From Sambucus nigra (lineage: Eukaryota > Streptophyta > Magnoliopsida > Dipsacales > Adoxaceae): a stretch of DNA of 64,000 nucleotides. The DNA lies in contig OX422208.1 of the NCBI GenBank assembly GCA_949130495.1, positions 395,458,561 through 395,522,560 of the forward strand, read 5' to 3'. How positions within the stretch are numbered: position 1 is the stretch's first letter; every line of letters starts with the position of its first letter. The notes below the pieces were generated by a model that saw only the letters and a list, made by a program, of their open reading frames with translations, was not told the origin of the DNA and ran no database searches. The position numbers and the translations under genes were made by a program. Below, piece after piece: positions 23,457 through 32,766 of the stretch.

Positions 23457-24235
23457 ATTAGCCACCATCACAGAGATGAATACCACCAATTTTGTATGAA
23501 AAAACATCATTCGTAAGTTTTTCCCTCCACGGGCCATGATCTCAAATATTGGTAAGTAGTTTGATAATGTGATGTTTATAAAGTTATGCTCAGATTATGG
23601 GATCAATAATCACTACTTTTCACCCAATCATCCTCAATCAAATGGATAGGTGGAGGTAACAAATAAAGCCATATTCTAAAGCCTGAAGAAAAATCTAGAA
23701 AAAAATCCAAAGGTATATGGTATGAGGAGCTATCGATCATATTGCGGGGACATAGAACCACTGTTATAGGTCCTACTAGAAAAACTCAATTCTCCCTGAC
23801 CTATGGCATTAACGTTGTTATTTTCTATAAAGATCGAGATCCCGGTGTGAAGGGTGGCTCAGTTTGAACAAGAACCACCATTGAAGGGGTCAAGAGGTAC
23901 TTAAATGAGCTGGAAAAATGTCGTGAAGTTGTCTTGATCATAATGGTTGCTTATAAAAAAAAATAACCTCTTACTTCAATTAAAAAAAGTGCGCGATAGA
24001 GAATTCCAAGTAGGTGACTCAGCCCTAACGGAGGTAACCATTGCAACCAGAAAGCCAAGCAAGGGAAATTAGGCCCCAAGAGAGAGGTGCCCTATGTGGT
24101 TGCTAATAATGAAAGGTCAGACTATTATTTCTTAAAATATATGTAAGGATATAAGATTTCTCACCTTTGAGACATATAACACCTCAAGAAATATTTCCAA
24201 TGATGTATTTATTTTTTAAGTGCATTGAAAAGAAC
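23457..24235 (+). pseudogene. Tat integrase, C-terminal half, resumed after the Copia insertion
   Basis: Directly after the ATTAG duplication the reading resumes with TEMNTTNFV and FPPRAMISN, then the HYFSPNHPQSNG core motif and VEVTNKA. Further on, a DREFQVGDSAL-type segment and LKKYFQ match the C-terminal domain and end of Tat integrases. The second catalytic D reads N (MISNIG), and a stop interrupts the QSNG-VEV motif. Together with the loss of the first D, the enzyme is dead. Several stops and frame changes follow. The pairing with 18309-18816 is beyond reasonable doubt. Confidence 0.88.
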
Positions 24236-24626
24236 CTTTTTTGCTACCTTCATTGTCTCTATATATTGTGATAATGAGTTAAAAAGCTCCAATCCTTGTA
24301 TCTAAACTAAACCTAAAGTCACAGGAGCCAACAAGAGATACACTCCATTCATCCTTGGATCTAATTAAAGAGATTAAGGTATAAGGTCCTCAAACTTATA
24401 ACTATTATCTATCAATGGCCTCTATGGTAGAATCAGTCTGGGGACCTGCGAGGTGGTGGTTTACCCTACGGCGGATGTCAGCGGTTCGAGTAAGCTAAGC
24501 AATGGTAGTTCTAAATATTCCCGAGGTTAAAATAGAGAGAATTGCAAGGCTTTTATACTTGGTTCCTAAGATACTAAGGTCTTAAGACCCAATAAGAGTT
24601 TCAAGACATTCATACTTAGATTTGAT
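24236..24626 (+). other. 3' non-coding DNA of the Tat relic
   Basis: No coding signal. The last 80 bases (from about 24555) contain GGTCTTAAGACCC and TTCAAGACATTCATAC phrases. These recur in the 72-bp array at 25549, so the array seems to start here and to be interrupted by the hAT MITE. Confidence 0.5.
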
Positions 24627-24634
24627 AAACAATC

Positions 24635-25181
24635 TAGGGGTGGCCATAGGCCCGAGGCCCGCCAAGCCCGCCCAATAAAAAAATAGGGCTTGGGTAAGGT
24701 AAATAGGCCCGCAAAGCGGGCTTGGCAAAATTTTATAGGCCCGATTTTTTTTTCGGGCGGGCTTGGGCATGAGTTCTTAAGCCCGATGAGGCCCGGCCCG
24801 AGGCCCGAAATATATATATATATGTGGGGGGGGGGGGGGGGGACTTCTATAAATATAAAAACGTATACCAAGTCTTTTCATGTAAAGTGAGAAACTTTAT
24901 ATATGGACTTTGTAATATATGGAGTTTAAAACATATTTTTAATTAAAAAAATTGGTCTTTCAATAAAAAAATAGGTATTTTAATTTAAAAAAAAAGCTTT
25001 TAATTAACATAATAGGGCCCGATCGGGCGGGCCTGGGTAAAGAGCTTTCAAATCTGGGCGGGCTTGGGATTACATAATAAGGTCCGATCTAGGCCCGAGC
25101 GGGCTTGGGATAACACTTAATTTTTCAAGCCCGGCCCGAGCCCGACCGGGCCTGCCCAGGCCCGGCCCACGGCCACCCCTA
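24635..25181. mobile_element. hAT-type MITE with 8-bp target duplication
   Basis: The ends are TAGGGGTGGCC and its inverse GGCCACCCCTA. The flanks are AAACAATC at 24627-24634 and at 25182-25189, a perfect 8-bp duplication as made by hAT transposases. The interior is unusually rich in GGCCCGGCCCG and GCGGGCTTGG words on both arms and has a short (AT)n plus an 18-G run near 24812-24842. No transposase is encoded, so it would depend on an autonomous hAT element. Confidence 0.93.
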
Positions 25182-25548
25182 AAACAATCTAAGCTCTAAG
25201 GATCCCAAATAGACCAAGGGAATTACCAAGACATCTATCATTGATTCTACCAAATGTGACTTTGATTTAAGAACCCGAAACAGTTATTTTAAAGGAAATT
25301 TCACCTAGATCTTTTTTGAAAAAACAAAAAGTCACAAAAAATCTTCAAAATTTTCCCAAATTTTTTAGCCCTCACTATAATATTTTTAGGGGAGTAGAGC
25401 ATTAAAAGTACAAAACATCCCTTAAAACCATTGCTAAAAATGTTAAGTTTTAAAATCTCTCCTCTCACAATTTTTAGGGGGCTAAGAGTTTGCACAAAAT
25501 TCTAAGATTTTCAATTTTAAAATTAAATACCAGGCATGTACCAAACTT

Positions 25549-25905
25549 CTAAGATTTTCATCATTAGTTGGTTATAGTTCTGAGATAATATGATTCTTTC
25601 TAGAACTCTTTTCTAGACTTCTAAGTCTTTCATCCTTAGTTAGTTACAGTTTTTAGGTCTTATGACCCTTGGTAGAACTTCTTTCTAAATTCCTAAGGCT
25701 TTCATCCTTTTGGTTGTAGTTATGAGGTCTTATGAACCTTGATAGAACTCAATTATGAACGTCTAAGGCGTTCATCCTTAGTTGGTTGCGATTTTTAGGT
25801 CTTATGACCCTTAGCAGAACATTGTTACAGTTATCTAAGGTTTATCCCTTAGTTAATTTTAGATGTGAGGTCTCTAGAACCTTAAGAGTACTTGTGATAT
25901 GTTTC
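25549..25905 (+). repeat. Tandem array, about 72-bp unit, five copies (Tat 3' region)
   Basis: CTAAG-T/C-CATCC-TAGTT units begin at 25549, 25621, 25693, 25763 and 25835 (spacing 72, 72, 70, 72), each followed by GGTCTTATGACCC-like and AGAAC words. Tandem repeats between pol and the 3' LTR are a known property of Tat-lineage elements. That fits the integrase upstream. Confidence 0.85.
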
Positions 25906-26156
25906 CAATTTTAACTCATTGCTTTATAAAGAGAAATTGGGGGGGCAGGGGATACCCCGTATTCCTCAAACAATACAAAAGAAAAAACATTTTCCTTAGC
26001 AAAGAAAATAGAGTACAAGAATACAAGAAAAGAGAAAAGAGAAAAGAGAAAATTTTAAAAGAAATATTTTGCATTCATATTAAAAACAAAACTTCCAGGT
26101 CGAGTACAAAGGCCATATGATCAGAGAAAGAAAAAATGCAAATTTTCTTAAGAATA

Positions 26157-26396
26157 TCAAGACTTGGGTTTCTTAACATCTTGTTCTTTCATAAGAGGTA
26201 TTAACAGGGGTTGGGTCTCCACAATTGGAGGAGCAGGGGCCTCATCTTTTTCTTCTGAGCTTGGAGCTTCAGTAGGTCCAACATCACTAGTGATCTCACT
26301 ATCAGATTCGTCTCTTTTAGAGGTTATATCTTCAGTGACGAGTTTATAAACATCAATGATAGGGAAGAGTGATTGAACTTTGGCCTTACAATCCAC
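26157..26396 (-). CDS. Short acidic/proline-rich ORF, antisense to the Tat relic
   Basis: 79 codons on the minus strand, starting MDCKAKVQSLFPI, with a long acidic middle (SKRDESDSEITSD, then SSEEKDEAPAPP) and a basic end. It is not recognised. Some Tat-lineage elements carry an extra ORF in antisense between pol and the 3' LTR, and the position fits, but there is no motif to prove it. It could also be a chance frame. Confidence 0.3.
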   Translation of the reverse strand: MDCKAKVQSLFPIIDVYKLVTEDITSKRDESDSEITSDVGPTEAPSSEEKDEAPAPPIVETQPLLIPLMKEQDVKKPKS

Positions 26397-26599
26397 AAAA
26401 CCTAAGGAGAATCTCTCAAAAATTAACTTTCTATAAGCTCAGATAAGCATTAAGAATAATGATATACTACCAGGCCCTTAGCACCTATCTAGTACCAACT
26501 GCTGAGGTGGACAGCATTACCAAACCCAAATATTTGTTTTATTGGTTTTTTTGTTGATTTTTTCAGTTTATAATGACATTAGCCGGACATAAAAATAAA

Positions 26600-27440
26600 T
26601 AAAAAACATGTTAGGGACAACACTAGCAAACCCAATAGTCATTATTTTTCAATTATTTTTTTTAAATTATTTACTTTCTCAAACACTCATTTATTCAATA
26701 TTCTCTTATTTTTACAGGTCTGCACCAGCGGCACCCCTTATTTTTTTAACTCATATAGTCCCTCAAACACTCATTTACCCATTATTCTTTTATTTTTAAA
26801 GGTCCGCGTCACCAGCACCCTTTTATTTTTAAACTTAATTATTTTTAACTCATTTGGTCCCTCAAACACCCATTTATCCAATATTCTCTTATTTCTAAAG
26901 GTCCGCGCCAGCGGCATCCCTTATTTTTAATTCATTTAGTCCCTCAAACATCCATTTACCCAATAATTTTATTTTTTTAATTATTTTTTTTAAAAAAAAA
27001 TATATTTTTAAATTATTTAATCCCTAAAACACTCATTTACCGAATATTCTCTTCTTTTTCCAGGTGCGCACCAGCGGTACCCATTATTTTTTAACTTAAT
27101 TTTTTTTTAATTACCCTGGCACTATCTCTCGGGTTGTCTAGTATTATTCTTTTTTATCTTTTTTTTTAATTATTTTTAACTCATTTAGTCTCTCAAACAC
27201 CCATGTACTCAATATTCTCTTCTTTTTAAAGGTCCACACCAGCGGTACTCCTTATTTTTAAACTTGGTTTTTTAAAATTATTTTTAACTCATTTAATCCT
27301 TCAAACAACCATTTACCCCATATTCTCTTATTTTTAAAGGTCCGAGCCAGCGACACCCTTTATTTTTAAACTTGTTTTTTTTTAATTATTTTTAAATCAT
27401 TTAGTCCATCAAACACCCATTTTTACATTTTTAATCAAGG
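26600..27440 (+). repeat. Imperfect array of T-rich units with a GC-rich core
   Basis: At least six copies of a GTCCGCGCCAGCGGCACCC-like core, at about 26717, 26801, 26900, 27062, 27230 and 27338, sit in T-rich DNA. Each is preceded by TATTCTCTTATTTTTAAAG. Between them runs ACTCATTTAGTCCCTCAAACACCCATTTACCC. Spacing varies from 84 to 168 bp through loss or gain of T-rich filler. No ORF crosses it. Confidence 0.85.
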
Positions 27441-29079
27441 CCAACACCATCACATCCTAAATGGTCAATGGATAGGATTTCTTCACTTCAAAAGACTTTG
27501 GCCTTGATTATTGGTCCTCCTCAGAAAACCTCATATCATCTCCTCCTTTTAACTAAGCAGAATCTATGACATGGTTAAGGGTCCCAGGTTGATCAGATGA
27601 TTTTAAGGAGACCCTTCATATGCTTCTTTTCTTTATTGGAGACCCCTCATATAAGTTTAGAAGATTCACTACAACTTCCATACTCTTTGATATGGGAACT
27701 CCAGACTTGTCCACAATAATTTATAAGAACATGGGATGCAATTCCCATGGAATAAAAGGTGCGCTCTAGGTGAATAGAGATGGTGATAGAGATTATACTG
27801 AGAAAAAGAAGAATTTCATACAAGTACAACTCTTATTTGAACGAAGTTAAAAACATGCAATATTTGTTGTCTAATAGAACAAACAATAAAAACTTAATTA
27901 AGTTGATCAAGATCAAATCATCGGCGCACACATACAGAGATCATGTGATTTGATCTGTACTAGAGCCAAGACTGTATGACCTTCTTCTGGTAATTCTTAC
28001 AACAAAGGCATGATTTTGGTGATTGTCTCCATCGACAATAACTCTTCCTCATTATCAAACTCTTTCGCAGGATCATCTATTAGTTGCACTCCCGGGACAG
28101 TTATCTCCATGGGATTGCTAAACTTAATGCGCATAATGTCCTGGGATTTCTTACCCTTCATCGTAGCTGGAGGACATATGTCTAATTAAACTGACGTCTG
28201 GCTATCCTCCTCTGTTCACGCTCATTTACTATGCCCCAAAATAAAGAGTTAGCATAATATAAGTTCAATGAAAAAAATTGAAAAGTATAACAGGGGGAGA
28301 ATTCAACAATATTACTTCCCATTGCAATAGAAAACCCAAAGACTGATACATCAACCTGAAGAACTCAAGTTGGAGTTAGGCCTAATTGGAGGGCTTCAAA
28401 TATACTTCTTAGCTACTAACTGACTGTTGCATTAGCTAAGAACTTTACATCTATCCCTTAAGTCATTATTATCGATAACATAGTAGTTGGTGACTCTTCA
28501 ATACCTACAGCTACCCATATCCTCAATACATAGGCAATCGGGGTGTACATTAGTAAAGTATCTACACCCACTTACAGGATCTCTACCAACTTGAAGGAGG
28601 TCGACTCGAAGCAGTAGCAGGAAGAATTTTTATTTTACGAATTCACTCACCTTTTCTCGTATGAAGAGTTCAATACATCAGGTCGACTTTAGGAAGATAT
28701 ACAAAAGCAGGATAAGAAATGAGACTTGTGTTTTCCACCCGTCCCTCTCGACCTTGAAGATATGACTAGTCATCCAAGACGAACGGTGTACATTGATGCC
28801 GCTCGGGAAAATCTGAAGAACATATGTAGCCGAGATGCCCAAGGTACTATTGGCACTAAAAAGAGCATTATCTCTGCATAGTAGAAAGAGAACTGAGATA
28901 AAGAGATGTGGAGAGAGAGAGAGGGGGGACGAATAAGCTAAGAAGAGGAGAACTGATATGACTCCTCCCTTTACTGCTTCTAGGAATGATGATCGACCTT
29001 TGGTAATTTCCCCAAGGATCATTGTCTCATCAATAGGCGATTAGATTTATAAAGGGAAAAGAGACTGTCACTACTTGTG
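27441..29079. other. Region without a recognised gene
   Basis: Short open stretches occur on both strands, for example a minus-strand frame near 28010-28160 and a plus-strand frame near 28750-28870 (YIDAARENLKNI). None matches a family I know. The latter may belong to the N-terminal part of the extra Tat ORF that becomes recognisable at about 29.1 kb. Confidence 0.35.
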
Positions 29080-30661
29080 ATTCATCATTCCATAATGTCA
29101 ATGTCAGTTACTCAGTAGCTCAGGATGTCGTAATACCTAACGACATGATGGCCTTGAGGACCTTTTCCATGGAGCGTCTTCACAAGGAAGGGCTCCGTTA
29201 ATCTGTTCTGGTAAGTCAAATTTTAATTTTATTTCTTTAAGGCTCCATTTGGTACGCGATAAAATTGGGTGGAATTTTATTCCTTCCTAAAAATTCGAGG
29301 AAAGTGCAAGATTATTGGTATGAGGTTAATTTGCATGGTAATGCGGACCTCAATAGAATCATATTACCACTTTAGTGGGAAACTGGGTCGAATCAAAATA
29401 GAACCAATATAGATGGGATTCTTACTTTTCCATGGGAATCCTTGCAAATAATTTTTGTGAAGACAAAACCAACCATAAAAATATTAAATTATAAAAACTA
29501 CCATTAAAATCTAAATATTTATTTTGTAAATATAATTTGATTCTATAAATTATATTAAATTTAGACTTGTACAAATTCATTTATGCATTTTTTTACGCAC
29601 ACGTGAATTTTATTAACTTAGTCTACAATACACACATGTCTATAATAAATTAAAATATTATTTAAATATTGGAAAATCTTTCAAAAAAATATATTTTGGG
29701 TTCAAACATTTGTAAATATTGAGTCTTGTAATTGTGTTTTGTAAAATAACCAAAATAAATCAATTTAACATATATATATATATATATATAATTGTTCAAG
29801 GATATTATCGATATATATTGTACATTCTCATGTCGATTTCCATGGGTGAACAAAACAATAAATTTTTATTCCTAGTAGGAATCCATTGGTTACCCAAACA
29901 GGGCGAAAGTATTCAAAATCGTGGTAAAAGGTACCCTAGAAATCACTTTCCCAGTATCACAATCCATCCAAAATATCAACACGTACCAAATAGGGACTAA
30001 GTGTTTGATTTTTGTCTTGATGCTAACTTTATTTCCTTTTACCTTATAGGCCATGCAAACAATGCATGAGGCGACTACTCGAGCTAATAATTTACTGAGC
30101 AAGATTAATTTTCATCATGACTAAGCCAACGTCATGAAGAATATTTTGACCACCAAAAAAATAAAATTGCCAAAATTTAGGGCAAGATTAAGAAAGAAAT
30201 CGCCTACGAAGAGAATGTGGTAAAGGAGGTTAATCTCCTTTAATTGGAATTCAACAAGGTTTACTCTGAGATAGCGGCACTGAATAAGGCAATCACCCGG
30301 AAGACCCTAGAGAAGTTGATCCTCCAAAGGCATAAGAGAGCTCTGGTTACTGGATAATATGATGACCAAGAGAAATTCTTTAATAAGGGATTCAAAGTTG
30401 GGGTCTAGGAAGTTGTAGCATAATTCAACAACCACTAGTCAGTTACCTTCAACAAAGGATGGGTCATCGGTCTCTAAAGGGTAAATGTTCTTAAGGGCAA
30501 TCCTACCCACACCGAACATCCCCATTTGGAGAAGTAGTCATTTATGAGACTTCATTGGCGTCCAGCCAAGAGATCGAGCAATCAACCTCTGAATATGTTA
30601 ACCCTGAAGGAGAGATCGAACAACGTGATGTTGTTATCATCAGATGGGAAGGTCAGCCCTA
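29080..30661 (+). pseudogene. Extra coiled-coil ORF of the Tat relic, with an intron (decayed)
   Basis: A first exon part (about 29080-29210; DVVIPNDMMALRTFSMERL) ends at a good donor site (GTAAGTCAAA at 29211). A pyrimidine-rich acceptor (TTTTACCTTATAG) ends at 30049. The second part (30050-30661) reads AMQTMHEATTRANNLLSKI, VYSEIAALNKAITRKTLEKL and FNKGFKVGV, a helical, charged protein with several stops, ending DVVIIRWEGQP. Layout and style match the additional ORF of unknown function found in many Tat-type elements. An AT-rich trailer with ACTAATGAAAGTATATTC follows, as in those elements. The intron assignment is inference from splice-site sequence and from the continued helical reading. 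Confidence 0.5.
29241..29997. mobile_element. Tourist-like (PIF/Harbinger) MITE inside the intron
   Basis: The left end reads GGCTCCATTTGGTACG. The right end, reverse-complemented, reads GTCCCTATTTGGTACG. TAA flanks it on both sides (29238-29240 and 29998-30000), the 3-bp duplication of PIF/Harbinger elements. It is 757 bp long, AT-rich and non-coding, with a (TA)n run near 29769-29790. Confidence 0.8.
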
Positions 30662-30809
30662 GTTGACTTAGGTTTTTCCATTTTTATTTTGAATGTAGGT
30701 CATCTATCCATATCTTGTAGGTCGTATTCCACCCTTTTATACTAATGAAAGTATATTCTTCTTTCTAATTTCCTCATTCATTCTCATTATGTGAATAAGT
30801 TTAAGGGAT

Positions 30810-31190
30810 TTTCTCCTTATGGTTGGTGGAGTGTAGGCCTATAACTAACTCCACTGACTTGTAAGATTTATTCAATGTTGTAATCAATTTTTCTGCATTG
30901 AATTTGATAAGTAAATACTCCTATTTAACTTAGTTAGTATTTGATGAAGTTGGGGCATGTGACCAACCTCACTAACTTGTGAAATTTACCAATAGGTCAA
31001 TGTAGTAATCAACAATTGATTAAATTTTGATAAGTTAAAATTCTCATTTAAGTTGATTTGTGGTTGATGAATTTGGATCATGTGACCGACTTCGCTGACT
31101 CATAAAATTTATCGATAGTCCAATGCGTTGATTACCTTGTTAATTAAATATGATAATTTATAATTTTTATTTAACTTAATTGGTGTCCCC
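30810..31190 (+). repeat. Tandem array, about 122-bp unit, three copies
   Basis: Units carry a CATGTGACCGAC-like core after a GTTGATGAA-type start, then AACTTGTGAAATTTA, GTCAATG-TAGTAATCAA and GATAAGTTAA-TTCTCATTTAA. The cores fall at about 30830, 30958 and 31080. Divergence is high, so the array is old. Confidence 0.7.
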
Positions 31191-31239
31191 CCGCATGTGG
31201 AGTCTCGTGCCTAATCTAGGCTGAACAACTTAAAGTTAG

Positions 31240-31650
31240 GTTCTTCTATTATTTTCAACTGGTTTGTGTGCCAAATCTTATGCATCCAACTCATTTTACA
31301 ACGTACGACCCATTCTTAGGCAGGTTTTTGCATATTCTAGGCCAACCAATCCAAAGGTAGGTTGTATTACTATTTTCAATAGGGTTTTATGTCAAATCTT
31401 AGGTGATCAACTTATCATAAGTCATACCACTCATTCTTAGGTGGGATTATGCCTATTGTAGGCTGACAACCCGAAAGTTGGGTCGTACCACTATTTTCAA
31501 GTGGGTTTTGTGCCAAATCTTAGGTGACTGAATTATTTTAGGTGACTGAATTATTTTAAGTCCTACCACCCATTTTTAGGTAGACTATGCATATTATAGG
31601 CCGACCAACCCAAAGTTTAATTGTACCAATGTTTTCAAATGTTTTTTTAA
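31240..31650 (+). repeat. Second tandem array, about 121-bp unit, three copies plus a part
   Basis: Phrases of the type GGTTTTGTGCCAAATCTTA start at 31261, 31383 and 31504. Each is followed by ACCCATTCTTAGG and AGGCCGACCAACCCAAAG. A local 18-bp duplication (GGTGACTGAATTATTTTA) lies at about 31521-31558. Confidence 0.8.
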
Positions 31651-32745
31651 TAAAGAACAATTGGGAAGGCTCTTGACAAGTCATTTAAGGTGACGAAGAC
31701 TTTGTCTTGAAAGTCAAACTCCTTTCAATGCACTGCATTTCAATGCACATTTAATAATAATATTTGTCTTGGCCTCATGAAATCCTTTTTTCAAAAGGTG
31801 ATGTCGTTAATAAAAGAATATGGTGCAACAGAAAATGACGAAGTGTTCAGGGACTTTTTAGTGCTTTTTCCTCACCCAGAAAAGTGATAAATCTCATGCC
31901 AGTGATTGCGCAGGTTGAAACCATTTATAACTATTTAGTGCACGTTTCATAGACTTAATTACCCCACAAATGACATATGTTCTTACAATACTTGTTGTGA
32001 CTCAGGGGTGAGTCAACACAATCTAAAACTCTTTGTTTATCTGTAGGATGATTAGAGTTTAAGGTAATTGTCACAATCATTCATGCATTAACTATCTGAA
32101 CCCTTTTCGAGCACATATCAATAATATTCATGATTTATAGAACCAACCTTTATGTAAACTTATACTTGTATATACTAATGTTATTTATTTTATGAGCACC
32201 TGATATAACAAGGGTTTGCAACAAGGCATCCTCACAATGCCGAACTTCCTCGACTTTTATGGTGTCTTTATGCTACAGGCTGGTGATTAAATAAAATACT
32301 TGGTGGTCCCCATTAGTAGGGTCCCCACTGATCATAATTTCTCGATGAAGTTATTTTTATTCCCAAGGTGAAACGTCATAATGATTCACAACATCTTCTA
32401 CTTGGCTATACAAGATGTTACAAGAATTCAAAGAAAATCTTTATGTCTCCTAGCAGCGATACACACTTCCAGGAATAATACTTTATTATTTCACTTACTG
32501 GCCTATATAATGACACCAGTATGAGATGACACAATGATTAAAATATCACTCCATTGCTTCTAATAAAAGAAAACCTCAAATAATGTTGTAATTCTTAACT
32601 CCAACATCACAGTTGCATGCACATATGAACTAGATTCTATAACTCATCTCACGAGATCGAGTCCCAATGCTGAACATTGAAGGTCGAAGGATCAAATCCA
32701 AATCTAATAACTAAATGTCTCTCTCAAAAGGAACTTAAACCTAAA
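31651..32745. other. Region without a recognised gene
   Basis: Probably the end of the Tat relic on the left, and on the right the leader of the minus-strand element whose LTR starts at 32767. No coding motif and no clear junction were found. Confidence 0.4.
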
Positions 32746-32758
32746 GCTCTATAGGTCA
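32746..32758 (-). promoter_or_regulatory. Decayed primer binding site
   Basis: The minus strand reads TGACCTATAGAGC, close to TGGTATCAGAGC with several changes. It lies eight bases inside the LTR end, and a TTTAGGTTTAAG leader follows, as in Tekay elements. Confidence 0.5.
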
Positions 32759-32766
32759 CTCTCGAA

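Noticed and set aside
24566..24890. ORFs on both strands rich in G, P and R
   Set aside because: They arise from GGCCCG words in the hAT MITE.
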